64,000 nucleotides of DNA from Rhodobacteraceae bacterium QY30 (GTDB taxonomy: Bacteria > Pseudomonadota > Alphaproteobacteria > Rhodobacterales > Rhodobacteraceae): contig CP023454.1 in the NCBI GenBank assembly GCA_002356635.1, positions 1,054,001 to 1,118,000 of the forward strand. The letters are read 5' to 3'. The position numbers and the translations under genes are program-made. The notes under the pieces are model-generated. The model had not been told where the DNA came from, did no database searches, and was given only the letters and a program-made list of their open reading frames with translations. This document shows positions 1-8,718 of the stretch, in pieces. Position 1 is the stretch's first letter. Each line of letters opens with the position of its first letter.

Positions 1-1
1 C

Positions 2-742
2 GGAGACGAAGCGCCGCTGGCGCTGGTCGGCAAGGGCGTGGTCTTCGATACCGGCGGCATCTCGATCAAGCCGGGCGCGGGCATGGAAGAGATGACGATG
101 GACATGGGCGGCGCGGGCGTTGTCGCCGGCGTCATGCGAACACTGGCGCTGCGGAAGGCGCGGGCCAATGTCGTGGGGTTGGTGGGCTTGGTGGAAAACA
201 TGCCCGATGGCCGCGCGCAACGCCCCGGCGATATCGTGCGGTCGATGAAGGGTGACACGATCGAAGTCATCAACACCGATGCGGAAGGGCGGCTCGTGCT
301 GGCCGACGTGCTGTGGTTTGCGCAAGACCGCTTCAAGCCTGCCGCCATGATCGACCTTGCAACGCTGACGGGCGCCATCATCGTCGGTCTGGGCCACGAA
401 AACGCCGGGGTGTTTTCGAATGACGACGCGCTTTGCGATGCCTTCCTTGCCGCCGCGAAAGCGGAAGGCGAGGGCGCCTGGCGGATGCCGATGGGGCCGG
501 GATACGATGCGCTGCTGAAGTCGCGTCTGGCGGACATGCGCAATTCCTGCGGGCGTCCGGCCGGGTCGATCACGGCCGCGCATTTCCTGCGCCGCTTCGT
601 GAAGGACGACACCCCTTGGGTACATCTGGACATCGCGGGCGTGGCGCTTCTGTCCACCGGCAATGTGCTGGCGCCCAAGGGCGCGACCGGCTGGGGCGTC
701 ATGGCGCTTGACCGGCTGATCCGCGACAGGTTCGAAGCCTGA
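2..742 (+). CDS. pepA: Leucyl aminopeptidase (M17), C-terminal part
   Basis: Cytosolic zinc/manganese exopeptidase that removes N-terminal residues from peptides. The reading frame is open at the left window edge, so the N-terminal domain and true start lie outside; 246 residues of the C-terminal catalytic domain are present. Visible are the metal-site lead-in [10 protein letters not shown] and the family signature NTDAEGRL, both intact. The stop TGA overlaps the ATG of holC by one base, which suggests translational coupling. This adjacency with holC is common in proteobacteria. Identification is secure; only completeness is unknown. Confidence 0.95.
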   Translation, partial: GDEAPLALVGKGVVFDTGGISIKPGAGMEEMTMDMGGAGVVAGVMRTLALRKARANVVGLVGLVENMPDGRAQRPGDIVRSMKGDTIEVINTDAEGRLVLADVLWFAQDRFKPAAMIDLATLTGAIIVGLGHENAGVFSNDDALCDAFLAAAKAEGEGAWRMPMGPGYDALLKSRLADMRNSCGRPAGSITAAHFLRRFVKDDTPWVHLDIAGVALLSTGNVLAPKGATGWGVMALDRLIRDRFEA

Positions 743-1209
743 TGGCCGCGGCCACCCGTTTTTACCACCTGACCTACAGCGGCGTCGACCAGACCCTGGC
801 GACGCTGATCGACCGTTCGCTTGCGGCCGGTTGGCGGGTGGTAGTGCGGGGCGGCAATCCTTCGCGTCTGGAAGAGATCGACCGCGCGCTTTGGGCGGGC
901 GATGACGAAAGCTTCTTGCCTCACGGCTTGGCGGGCGGCGCACATGACGCGCTGCAACCGGTTCTGCTGACCGTTGGGACCACCATGCCCAACGCCGCGC
1001 AATGTCTCATGTCCATCGACGGGGCCGAGGTCGCTGCGGAAGAATGCGGCACGCTTGAACGGGTCTGCATCCTGTTTGACGGCAATGATCCCGACGCGCT
1101 TGCCCGCGCGCGGGTCCAGTGGAAAACCCTGACATCCCAACAGGTTCCGGCCGAATACTGGAGCGAGGAGTCAGGTCGTTGGCAGATGAAATCGCGGTCG
1201 GGCGGGTAG
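742..1209 (+). CDS. holC: DNA polymerase III chi subunit
   Basis: Clamp-loader accessory subunit that in characterised bacteria links the replicase to single-strand binding protein. The 155-residue protein has the expected length and layout: an N-terminal FYHLTYSGVDQTLATLI segment, a central acidic stretch with DDESFLPHG, and a C-terminal block ending near QVPAEYWSEE with conserved Trp residues. It starts on the last base of the pepA stop codon and is probably co-translated with it. Everything here follows from family resemblance and synteny; no catalytic motif exists to check. Confidence 0.9.
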   Translation: MAAATRFYHLTYSGVDQTLATLIDRSLAAGWRVVVRGGNPSRLEEIDRALWAGDDESFLPHGLAGGAHDALQPVLLTVGTTMPNAAQCLMSIDGAEVAAEECGTLERVCILFDGNDPDALARARVQWKTLTSQQVPAEYWSEESGRWQMKSRSGG

Positions 1210-1215
1210 CGCAGT

Positions 1216-1695
1216 TCAGCCCTGCTCGGCCAGGATCGCCTCCATCTCGGCGATTTCCTTCTGCTGGCTATCGATGATCCGCCGGCAAAGGTCGAGGATG
1301 CGGGGATCATCCACCGACGCCTCGCGGCACATGAGGATCGCGCCGGAGTGGTGGGGGATCATCGACCGCAGGAACTGGGTGTTGCCCACGCCAGACTGAT
1401 CGCGCATCGCATAGAAGGCTCCGGCAAAGACCAGCGCGGCAGCGATCCCCAGCGCCACATTGGCCCTGCGGTCTGGAAACATCGAAGGCATGGCGACCAG
1501 CATCACCACCGCCATCGGCGCCACCATCATCAGGGTCATGTAGAACGTGTTGATGTTGTTCCAGAAGTGGCCAAGCGTGGCGATCATCGTGAACATCACC
1601 AGATACATGATGACGAAATCGACGATCAGTTCCGCAAGAAGCGCGAAGTAGGCGCCTTTCTTGTGGGCGTGCATTTCCACTGTCCTGGCTGGCAT
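1216..1695 (-). CDS. DUF305 family membrane protein
   Basis: A 159-residue protein with about three hydrophobic helices (roughly residues 15-37, 52-70 and 78-97) followed by a soluble tail carrying MIPHHSG at residues 112-118. That His-His motif marks DUF305 proteins, some of which are linked to copper or other metal handling. The tail ends in a charged helix, IIDSQQKEIAEMEAIL, typical of the family. The start at 1695 has AAGGA eight bases upstream. It converges on holC with a six-base gap. The precise function is unknown; a metal-binding role is inference from the family. Confidence 0.8.
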   Translation of the reverse strand: MPARTVEMHAHKKGAYFALLAELIVDFVIMYLVMFTMIATLGHFWNNINTFYMTLMMVAPMAVVMLVAMPSMFPDRRANVALGIAAALVFAGAFYAMRDQSGVGNTQFLRSMIPHHSGAILMCREASVDDPRILDLCRRIIDSQQKEIAEMEAILAEQG

Positions 1696-1756
1696 GGTCC
1701 CGGTCCTTCTGCATCTGAAAGATCAGGAAACCCGGCGCGGGCGGCGGATGTTCCGC

Positions 1757-2332
1757 TTACCGCTTCAGCACGATCCGACCGCGGGTGAAGGTCACTTCGT
1801 AGCGCGACAGATATTCCATCCCCAGAAGCGAGACATCCAGATCCCCGCCGATGATCGAGGCGGGAACGCGTTTGTCGTGGAATTCTCCCAGATCTACCGT
1901 GTCCAGGCGCACGGAGGCGGTCGGCACCACGCCGTTCGCCGTCTGGCTTTGCCCGGTGTAGACCAGCGCGGCTGTGTCGATCCCGGCCTTGGCGGCGTCC
2001 TGCCGTGTCAGCGCAATGCCAGAGGCGCCGGTGTCTATCACGAAAAGGATGGGCGTTCCGTTGATCCCGACCGTCACATAGAAATGCCCATCTTCCGATG
2101 CGGGAATATCGACCTCGCTCGCGGTGATGCGGGCGGCGCCCGGCACGATCTGCCGGCGCAGGTCGCCCCAAAGGCCATAAGCCGCGACCACGCCCAGGAA
2201 GATCATCGCCCAGATCGCCAATTGCTGGACGGTCTTGCCCAGGGATTGCCGGTTGCCAAAGTACAGCGCCCCCACCACCGCGGCCAGAAGCACCACAAGA
2301 TAGATCGCCTGAAGGGACTGGTCCGTGCTCAT
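1757..2332 (-). CDS. Retropepsin-like aspartic protease (TIGR02281-like)
   Basis: A membrane-anchored single-domain aspartic protease of clan AA, 191 residues. Two hydrophobic segments (about 8-24 and 38-54) precede a soluble domain with the catalytic triad motif DTGAS at residues 100-104 and a later HDKRVPASIIGG flap-like region. Proteins of this type are common in alphaproteobacteria, and the active enzyme is presumably a dimer because only one DTG is present. It lies five bases downstream of the marC stop on the same strand, so the two may be cotranscribed. Substrate unknown. Confidence 0.82.
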   Translation of the reverse strand: MSTDQSLQAIYLVVLLAAVVGALYFGNRQSLGKTVQQLAIWAMIFLGVVAAYGLWGDLRRQIVPGAARITASEVDIPASEDGHFYVTVGINGTPILFVIDTGASGIALTRQDAAKAGIDTAALVYTGQSQTANGVVPTASVRLDTVDLGEFHDKRVPASIIGGDLDVSLLGMEYLSRYEVTFTRGRIVLKR

Positions 2333-2337
2333 TGCTG

Positions 2338-2967
2338 TCAGCTTCCCCAGCCGGCGATCATGCCGGTCCCCTTGATCCCGTCCAGCACGAATTGCACCGA
2401 CAGCGCCGCCAGAAGCATCCCCAGAAGCCGTGTGATGACGACGATCCCGGTCCGTCCAAGCGCCCGGGCGATGAAGCTGGAGGCAAGGAAGAACAGGAAA
2501 ACCAGAAACACCACGAAAAGCATCACAAGATGGACGGATAGGACATGGGCCAGCGTCTGGTTCTGGGTATTGGCCAACAGGATCATGGTGGTAAAGGCGC
2601 CCGGCCCGGCGATCAGTGGCGTGGCCAGCGGGAACACCGACGGGTCATGGGCCGGATCGGTATGCTGGCCCTCGCGCCGCTGGGTGCGGCGTTCGAACAG
2701 CATGTCGAGCGCGGTGATGAACAACAAGATCCCGCCCGAGATGCGGAAAGCGGGCATCGAGATCCCGATGGCGCCAAGGATCCTGTCGCCCAGCACCCCG
2801 AACAGCGTCATCAGGATCGCCGCGATCACGCAGGCCCGAAGCGCCATCCGGCGCTTGTGCGCCTCGTCCATGCCGTGGGTCAGGGCCACGAACAGGGGCG
2901 CCAGCGCGATCGGGTCCACGATCACGAAAAGCGTGACGAAGGTGCTGAGGTAAAATGCCGCGTCCAT
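2338..2967 (-). CDS. MarC family integral membrane protein
   Basis: A 209-residue polytopic membrane protein of the MarC/UPF0056 family. It opens with FVTLFVIVDPIALAPLFVALT, the hallmark first helix with a conserved Asp-Pro, and contains the paired segments FRISGGILLF and LATPLIAGPGAFTTM seen across the family. About six membrane helices are predicted by eye. The E. coli homolog was once tied to multiple antibiotic resistance, but that link was not upheld and the function remains unclear. It ends just before the retropepsin gene. Confidence 0.88.
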   Translation of the reverse strand: MDAAFYLSTFVTLFVIVDPIALAPLFVALTHGMDEAHKRRMALRACVIAAILMTLFGVLGDRILGAIGISMPAFRISGGILLFITALDMLFERRTQRREGQHTDPAHDPSVFPLATPLIAGPGAFTTMILLANTQNQTLAHVLSVHLVMLFVVFLVFLFFLASSFIARALGRTGIVVITRLLGMLLAALSVQFVLDGIKGTGMIAGWGS

Positions 2968-3027
2968 CGTCAGACCTTCAGGTTTGATCCTTGCTCGCCA
3001 CTTGCGCGGCTTTAGGCAAGGAAAATC

Positions 3028-4869
3028 TTACGCCTGCGCCAGTTCCAGTTTTTCGGCGGCCTTCATCCACAGGTCTTCGGCGCGGTCCAGACCCTCCATC
3101 ACCTCGGCATATTTCTTCTGCCAGACGACTGCTTCGCCGGGGCGTTCGTAAAGTTCGGGGTCGGCCAGCTTCACCGCCAGCTTGTCGCGCATTTCATTCA
3201 GTTTCGCGACACGCTCTTCGCATTTGCGAAGCTCGCTTCGCAGCGCCTGCACCGCCTCGCGCGAAGGTTTGGGGGCCTTTTCCTTGGGCTTTTCCGGCTT
3301 CGGCGCTTCGTCGCCGGCCAGCAATTCGCGCCGGTAGCTTTCCAGATCGCCCTGATAGGGCGCAACACCGCCGCCCTTCACCAGCCAAAGCCGGTCGGCG
3401 ACCAGCCCCAGAAGGTGCATGTCGTGGCTGACCAGCACCACCGCGCCCGAATATTCGGTCAGCGCCGTCACCAACGCCTCGCGGCTTTCGATGTCCAGGT
3501 GGTTGGTCGGTTCGTCAAGGATCAGCAGGTGCGGCGCATCCAGCGTGGCCAAAAGCAGCGACAGCCGCGCCTTCTGCCCGCCCGACAGCCGTCCGACCAC
3601 CGTTTCCGCCTGATCCGCGCCAAGGCCGAAACCGGCCAGCCGCGCCCGCAGCCGGGGCTGGCCTTCATCGGGCCGCATCCGCTGGACGTGCTGCAAGGGC
3701 GTTTCGTCCAGGTGCAGTTCGTCCACCTGATGCTGGGCGAAATACCCGATCCGCAGCTTCGAGGACCGGACCACCTTGCCGGCTATCGGCGCAAGCTTGC
3801 TCGCCAGCAGCTTCGACAGCGTCGATTTCCCTTCGCCGTTGCGGCCCAGAAGTGCGATGCGGTCGTCCTGGTCGATGCGCAGCGACAGGCGGCGCAGCAC
3901 CGGCTTGCCGTCATAGCCGACCGACACGCCGTCCATGGTGATGATCGGCGGCGACAGCGGTTCCGGGGCAGGGAAGGTGAAGACCATCTTCCGTGCCTCT
4001 TCCGGCGCCATGATCGGCGTCATCTTTTCCAGCATCTTGACCCGGCTTTGCGCCTGCACGGCCTTTGACGCCTTGGCCTTGAAGCGGTCGACGAAGCTTT
4101 GCAGATGCGCGCGGCGCGCCTCCTGCTTCTTGGCTTCCGCCGCCTGCACGGCACGCTGTTCGGCGCGCTGGCGGGCAAACTGGTCGTAAGGCCCGGACCA
4201 CAGGGTCAGCTTGCGGTTTTCCAGATGCAGGATCGACCCCACGGCGCGGTTCAGAAGCCCGCGGTCGTGGCTGATGATAAGAACCGTATGGGGATACTTC
4301 GCCAGATAGCTTTCCAGCCAGAGCGCGCCTTCCAGATCGAGGTAGTTGGTCGGTTCGTCCAGCAGCAGCAGGTCGGGCTGTGCAAACAGCACCCCCGCCA
4401 GCGCCACCCGCATCCGCCAGCCGCCCGAGAAATCCGAGCACGGCATCAGCGTTTCTTCCTGCGTGAAGCCCAGACCCTTCAGGATGGCGCTGGCGCGGCC
4501 CTCGGCCGACCAGGCGTCGATATCGGCCAGACGGTGCTGGATATCGGCGATGCGGTGCGGGTCGGTGGCGGTTTCCGCTTCGGCCATAAGGCTTGCGCGT
4601 TCGGTGTCGGCGGCCAGCACCGTATCCAGAAGCGAGGTCGAGGAGGAGGGCACCTCTTGCGCGACGCCGCCGATCTTTGACCGCGCCGGAACGAAGATCT
4701 CGCCGCCTTCCAGCGCGAGTTCTCCACGGATCAGGCGGAACAGGGTCGTCTTGCCGGTGCCGTTCTGTCCGACAAGGCCCACCTTGTGGCCGGTCGGAAT
4801 CGTGGCCGAGGCGCCTTCGAACAGAGGGCGGCCTTCGACGGAATAGGTGATGTCGGAAATCCTGAGCAT
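3028..4869 (-). CDS. ABC-F family ATP-binding protein
   Basis: A soluble 613-residue protein with two tandem ABC domains and no membrane part, as in ABC-F translation factors (Uup, EttA, YheS types). Domain 1 has Walker A GQNGTGKT at 34-41, signature FSGGWRMR and Walker B LLLDEPTNYLDL. Domain 2 has GRNGEGKST, LSGGQKAR and LILDEPTNHLDI. A charged linker rich in Lys/Ala/Gln joins them, and the C-terminal 80 residues form a likely coiled coil (RSELRKCEERVAKLNEMRDK). ABC-F proteins act on the ribosomal E site; the exact subfamily cannot be fixed by eye, with YheS-like best. Confidence 0.9.
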   Translation of the reverse strand: MLRISDITYSVEGRPLFEGASATIPTGHKVGLVGQNGTGKTTLFRLIRGELALEGGEIFVPARSKIGGVAQEVPSSSTSLLDTVLAADTERASLMAEAETATDPHRIADIQHRLADIDAWSAEGRASAILKGLGFTQEETLMPCSDFSGGWRMRVALAGVLFAQPDLLLLDEPTNYLDLEGALWLESYLAKYPHTVLIISHDRGLLNRAVGSILHLENRKLTLWSGPYDQFARQRAEQRAVQAAEAKKQEARRAHLQSFVDRFKAKASKAVQAQSRVKMLEKMTPIMAPEEARKMVFTFPAPEPLSPPIITMDGVSVGYDGKPVLRRLSLRIDQDDRIALLGRNGEGKSTLSKLLASKLAPIAGKVVRSSKLRIGYFAQHQVDELHLDETPLQHVQRMRPDEGQPRLRARLAGFGLGADQAETVVGRLSGGQKARLSLLLATLDAPHLLILDEPTNHLDIESREALVTALTEYSGAVVLVSHDMHLLGLVADRLWLVKGGGVAPYQGDLESYRRELLAGDEAPKPEKPKEKAPKPSREAVQALRSELRKCEERVAKLNEMRDKLAVKLADPELYERPGEAVVWQKKYAEVMEGLDRAEDLWMKAAEKLELAQA

Positions 4870-5079
4870 GCCGCGCGCCTTACCAGAGGTGCGGGGTCAG
4901 GGAAAGCACCCCGCGTGTCCGCGCATGTCCTTCGGGGCTTCTTCCTTGCGCCAATACCCGTGCCCCGGCGCCGTCCGGTCCTGCGCCACCTTTTCAAGCG
5001 TTCCGCGCCATGATAGCAGGCGCGCGATCATTCCCGCGTGGGCCTGTCGCCCTTGCGCCCAACCCAAAGGTATCGACCC

Positions 5080-5502
5080 ATGGCGATCGAACGCACCCTG
5101 TCCATCATCAAGCCCGACGCGACCCGCCGCAACCTGACCGGCAAGATCAACGCCAAGTTCGAGGACGCTGGTCTGCGCATCGTCGCGCAAAAGCGCATCC
5201 ACCTGTCGCTGGCCCAGGCCGGCAAGTTCTACGAAGTCCACAAGGACCGTCCCTTCTTCGGCGAACTGACCGAATTCATGGCGTCCGAGCCGGTGGTCGT
5301 TCAGGTGCTGGAAGGCGAAGGCGCCATTGCGAAGAACCGCGAAGTGATGGGCGCGACCAATCCGGCGAACGCCGCGGAAGGCACGATCCGCAAGGAATTC
5401 GCCCTGTCGGTCGGCGAAAACTCGGTCCACGGTTCGGACGCGCCGGAAACCGCCGCGCAGGAAATCGCCTTCTTCTTCTCGGGCCTTGAACTAGTCGGCT
5501 GA
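5080..5502 (+). CDS. ndk: Nucleoside diphosphate kinase
   Basis: Transfers the gamma phosphate of ATP to nucleoside diphosphates through a phospho-histidine. The 140-residue protein has the usual length. It shows the N-terminal [11 protein letters not shown] motif, the kpn-loop region, [15 protein letters not shown], and the active-site NSVHGSD with His117. I choose the ATG at 5080 rather than an in-frame ATG 14 codons earlier, because homologs begin at this MAIERT and AAAGG lies about ten bases upstream. A strong terminator follows directly. Confidence 0.97.
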   Translation: MAIERTLSIIKPDATRRNLTGKINAKFEDAGLRIVAQKRIHLSLAQAGKFYEVHKDRPFFGELTEFMASEPVVVQVLEGEGAIAKNREVMGATNPANAAEGTIRKEFALSVGENSVHGSDAPETAAQEIAFFFSGLELVG

Positions 5503-5527
5503 CCGGGATTACACCTGATCCGATAAG

Positions 5528-5552
5528 GGCGCCCCGCGGGGCGCCTTTTTTC
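5528..5552 (+). terminator. Rho-independent terminator of ndk
   Basis: A perfect GC-only inverted repeat GGCGCCCC-GC-GGGGCGCC at 5528-5545 is followed by a run of six T. It sits 26 bases after the ndk stop and ends transcription before the convergent TfoX-like gene. Confidence 0.88.
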
Positions 5553-5890
5553 TATCTGGCGCGCCGCAGTCCGACGCCGATCTCGTTCAGCACCTTTTCA
5601 AGTCCCTCGGGCACGCCTTCTTGCGCAAGCCGCGCCTTCAGCGCGTCGAACCGACGGCGAAGGGCGGCCTTCTCGGCGCCCTGGCAATCATTCCAGGGGC
5701 GGCCCTGAAGGCCCATGACCAGAACGTAATAGCCAATGAAATGCGGCCGCTCGCCATTGCGAAGCAGACGCAGGTAGGCCTCGTCCGGCCCCAGCGACCG
5801 AAGTTCCTCGGCGCTGGCAATGCCGACACGCCGGAACGCCTTTTCGATGGCGGGGCCGAGATTGGGAATCGAGGAAACAGGTTCGGGCAT
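5552..5890 (-). CDS. TfoX/Sxy C-terminal domain protein
   Basis: A 112-residue protein resembling the free-standing C-terminal helix-hairpin-helix domain of TfoX/Sxy. Visible features are SIPNLGPAIEKAFRRVGIASAEELRSLG, which matches the HhH core of that domain, and a central GERPHFIGYYVLVMGLQGRPWND. The N-terminal TfoX domain is absent, as in many alphaproteobacterial homologs. TfoX regulates competence in gammaproteobacteria, but a competence role here is not supported by anything in the window. It lies convergent to ndk, with the terminator reaching its stop. Confidence 0.78.
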   Translation of the reverse strand: MPEPVSSIPNLGPAIEKAFRRVGIASAEELRSLGPDEAYLRLLRNGERPHFIGYYVLVMGLQGRPWNDCQGAEKAALRRRFDALKARLAQEGVPEGLEKVLNEIGVGLRRAR

Positions 5891-5954
5891 GGCGACATGC
5901 TAGCCACCCGTGCCGTCAGTTCAATCCGCCGGATGATCCTCCGGCGGAGGCCGG

Positions 5955-6134
5955 TCAGATCGCCGCCCAATCCGTGAAGGTGGTCGGCTTGCGGGTCGGC
6001 GCCTCGTCGCCCTGCTGGGCGCTGCGGGGGGCGGACTCTTTCCTTGCCAGGGGCTGGGTGGGGTCCAGGGCGTTCTGCTGGGATTGCGGCTGGCCTTGGG
6101 CTTCAACGCCGCCCATTTGCGTCACACGTGTCAT
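5955..6134 (-). CDS. Small hypothetical protein ending FTDWAAI
   Basis: A short Gln/Ala/Pro-rich protein of 59 residues when started at the ATG at 6134, which has GAGG five bases upstream; an in-frame ATG at 6197 would add 21 residues without a clear ribosome site. The composition is low-complexity apart from the C-terminal RKPTTFTDWAAI. It lies between the TfoX-like gene and the nsrR-like gene, all on the minus strand. No function can be assigned, and a plus-strand frame overlaps it. Reality as a gene is moderately likely, based on ribosome-site placement and an intact frame. Confidence 0.45.
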   Translation of the reverse strand: MTRVTQMGGVEAQGQPQSQQNALDPTQPLARKESAPRSAQQGDEAPTRKPTTFTDWAAI

Positions 6135-6257
6135 CTGTCCCTCAGGCGGATCAACCGCCGTCCTTCTTGCTTTGCTGCTCGACCCATTCCATTCCAAGGT
6201 GGCCTGGGCGCGGCGGAGATAGGACGGCAGGATGGCACCGTCAACGACAGCTTCGTT

Positions 6258-6722
6258 TCAAACCGGGCAGACAAGCGAATGTGACCCAGGGGCGACACTC
6301 AGCAGCCGGTCAAGGCCTGCGTTGTCTGCCACAAGGTCGGCCAGCGACACCCGATCCAGCGCCGCGTAGAAGCTTTCGACCGCCACGGCCAGCGCGGGCT
6401 TCAGCAGGCATGATTCGATCAGGGGACAGGTGTTACCCTGGCTGGCGAAGCATTCGGCGAAGGGAGTCCCCCCCTCGAAATCGCGGAACACGTCGCCCAC
6501 GCTGATCGCCTGCGCCGGCCGGGCCAGGCGAATGCCGCCGGCACGCCCGCGCTGGGTCTCCAGATAACCCAGTTGCCCCAGGGTGTTGACCACCTGCGCA
6601 AGATGGTTCTCCGACGCGTTGCAGCACAGCGCGATCTCATGGCGCCGCACGATCTGCCCCTCGTTGACCGCACAGGCCATGAGGGTGCGCATCGCCAGGT
6701 TGGTCCGAATCGTCAGCCGCAT
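6258..6722 (-). CDS. Rrf2 family regulator, NsrR-like
   Basis: A 154-residue winged-helix regulator with a likely Fe-S cluster that senses nitric oxide or related stress. It starts MRLTIRTNLAMRTLM and has the recognition region ASENHLAQVVNTLGQLGYLETQRGRAGG, as in NsrR. Three cysteines at 91, 99 and 105 lie in a CxxxxxxxCPLIESCLLKP context typical of NsrR [Fe-S] ligands. I prefer the second of two adjacent ATGs at 6722, since GGAGG sits five bases before it; longer starts exist to 6836. An FNR-type box lies about 55 bases upstream, suggesting oxygen control. NsrR is preferred over other Rrf2 members, but target genes are not evident here. Confidence 0.82.
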   Translation of the reverse strand: MRLTIRTNLAMRTLMACAVNEGQIVRRHEIALCCNASENHLAQVVNTLGQLGYLETQRGRAGGIRLARPAQAISVGDVFRDFEGGTPFAECFASQGNTCPLIESCLLKPALAVAVESFYAALDRVSLADLVADNAGLDRLLSVAPGSHSLVCPV

Positions 6723-6774
6723 CATTTCCTCCATCCAGTTTGCCATTTTGTAGGGCAGCCGGAGGGGGGGGTCC

Positions 6775-6788
6775 TTGATAAAGATCAG
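6775..6788. promoter_or_regulatory. FNR/FnrL-type box upstream of nsrR-like gene
   Basis: TTGAT-AAAG-ATCAG matches the FNR consensus TTGATnnnnATCAA in 9 of 10 positions. It lies in the 85-base gap between the DUF4202 stop and the nsrR-like start, with its centre about 60 bases before the ATG. That fits control of the regulator by an FNR homolog such as FnrL. Binding is not shown. Confidence 0.55.
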
Positions 6789-6807
6789 ATGAACCTTTTT
6801 ATGCGCG

Positions 6808-7374
6808 TCATTCCCGGAACGCCCCCGCAAGCCCATCGGGCAGGTCGAATTCCGTCAGGACGCGGGCCCGCGCGGCGGCCGACATCTTGCGCGCGGTCTT
6901 CTCGACGATGCGCGCCACCTCCTCTGGGTCGCGCCCGGCCGCGAAGGGCAGGAAATACCAGCGCAGGAAGGTGAAGCAGGCCACATCTTCCAGCGCCTGC
7001 ACGTCGTCGTCGCGCTTGATGCCCTCTTTCCGCAGCATCTGGCCCACCTTGTCGACATCTTCGGCCGAATAGCCAGCTGTCGCCATGATCTCGCCCACGC
7101 GACGGGCATGGAAGGCCGCCAGATCGCGCCGCCAGGACAGGTATCCCGCGCGCCCCTCGGGGTAGGAGGCGCGGGGCGAGGTCCAACGTTCGATATGCTG
7201 CCCCCGCACGGCGATCCGCAGCAGTTCCGGGGCGTCGGGAATCAGGCGGTCCAGTTCGGCGCTCATCCTCTGGCCATAAAGCAGCGCGTCGGGCGTGCCG
7301 TCGGAACGGTTCGGATCGGCGGCATTGGCGACGTCGATGGCGGCCAGCGTGGCCGAAAGGCAGTCTGCGATCAT
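6808..7374 (-). CDS. DUF4202 domain protein
   Basis: A 188-residue soluble protein that matches the DUF4202 pattern: an N-terminal [11 protein letters not shown], a central [26 protein letters not shown] block, then HARRVGEIM, and [18 protein letters not shown] near residue 140. The repeated His/Asp/Arg motifs resemble HD-like alpha-helical metal sites, but no enzyme activity is established for the family as far as I know. The gene precedes the nsrR-like gene on the same strand by 85 bases, with a likely separate promoter (FNR box) between. Function not assigned. Confidence 0.8.
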   Translation of the reverse strand: MIADCLSATLAAIDVANAADPNRSDGTPDALLYGQRMSAELDRLIPDAPELLRIAVRGQHIERWTSPRASYPEGRAGYLSWRRDLAAFHARRVGEIMATAGYSAEDVDKVGQMLRKEGIKRDDDVQALEDVACFTFLRWYFLPFAAGRDPEEVARIVEKTARKMSAAARARVLTEFDLPDGLAGAFRE

Positions 7375-7548
7375 GGGGCACCCGTTTTTCAGGCAGGGTT
7401 CCAGATCGGATCCCGCCGGTCAACGGTCCGCGCGCTTTTGCCGGGTTGCCTGCCCCGGTCGCGCGGCCCATATCGGTCGGGCACCTTTGGCCACGCGCGC
7501 AACCTGTCGCCCCCCGTGGCCCTAACCATGACCGAACACAGGATCATC
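7375..7548. other. Divergent intergenic region, DUF4202 gene / OYE gene
   Basis: A 174-base spacer between divergent genes. It must carry promoters for both directions, but no convincing -35/-10 pair or operator palindrome is apparent by eye. An alternative in-frame ATG for the OYE gene lies at 7528. Confidence 0.4.
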
Positions 7549-8630
7549 ATGACAGAGACCCTTTTCACCCCGTTCACCGCTGGCGCGATCCCGCTTGCCA
7601 ACCGCATCGTCATGGCGCCGCTGACCCGCAACCGCGCCCGCCCCGCCGATGACGTGCCGACCGCCCTGACGGTCGAATACTATCGCCAGCGCGCCAGCGC
7701 CGGATTGATCGTCACCGAAGGCTCGCAGATCTCGCCCGAGGGTAAGGGCTACGCCTGGACGCCGGGCATCTACACACCGGCGCAGGTCGAGGCCTGGCAA
7801 AAGATCACCGCCGCCGTTCATGACGCAGGGGGCAAGATCGTGTTGCAGCTTTGGCATGTGGGCCGCGTCTCGCATCAGGTGTTGCAGCCGGGCGGCCAGG
7901 CCCCGGTGGCGCCGTCGGCCATCGCGGCGGCGACACGGGTCTATGACGGCGAAAAGTTCGTGGCCGCGTCGATGCCGCGGGCGCTTGACACCTCCGAGAT
8001 CGCCCGGATCGTGGCGGACTATGCTCAAGCCACGCAGAACGCCCGTGCCGCGGGATTTGACGGGGTCGAGATCCACGCCGCCAACGGCTACCTGATCAAC
8101 CAGTTCTTGTGCGATGGTTCGAACACGCGGACCGATGCCTATGGCGGATCGATCGAGAATCGCGCGCGTTTCCTGTTTGAAGTGGTCGATGCGGTGGCGC
8201 ATGGGATGCAGGCCATGTGGGCATTCGCCTCAGCCCGTTCTCGAACGCCAACGACGTGGCAGACAGCGATCCGATGGCGCTGTTTTCCCATGTGGTGAAG
8301 GGGTTGGACCAGCGCGGGCTGGCCTTCCTGCACGTGATCGAGGGCCAGACCGGCGGGACGCGCGATCTGCCCGAAGGCTGCGACCTGGGCGTTCTCCGGT
8401 CGCTGTTCCGGGGGGCCTACATCGCCAACAACGGCTATGACCGGGACAGCGCCATCGCGGCGGTGGAAAGCGGGCGCGCCGATCTGGTGGCCTTCGGCCG
8501 CGCCTTCATCGCGAACCCCGATCTTGTCGCGCGGCTTCGGCAGGACGCGCCGCTGAATGCGCCCGACAAGACGACCTTCTATGGCGGCGGCGCCGAGGGT
8601 TACACCGATTACCCGGCGCTGGCGGGCTAA
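7549..8630 (+). pseudogene. Old Yellow Enzyme-type NADH:flavin oxidoreductase, frameshifted
   Basis: FMN-dependent ene-reductase of the NemA/OYE family, about 360 residues when restored. The start at 7549 has AGGA five bases upstream. N-terminal features include [37 protein letters not shown] and YGGSIENR. After codon 8197-8199 the frame slips: the next two bases (8200-8201) are followed in another frame by [18 protein letters not shown] and a normal C-terminus with AFIANPDL and GYTDYPAL. One base appears missing. Left uncorrected, the protein stops at 8298 and lacks about a third of the barrel. This could be a real null allele or a sequencing error. Confidence 0.85.
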
Positions 8631-8718
8631 CCTGTCCCCAAGCGGCCCCGGGGCATTGACCCGCCCGGGGCCGCGATCCATCTTCCGCCCGACGCCACCA
8701 CTCCAAAGGACCGCCGCC

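Noticed and set aside
5974-6222. Plus-strand 82-residue frame opposite the small FTDWAAI protein
   Set aside because: No ribosome site, and the minus-strand alternative has GAGG well placed before its ATG.
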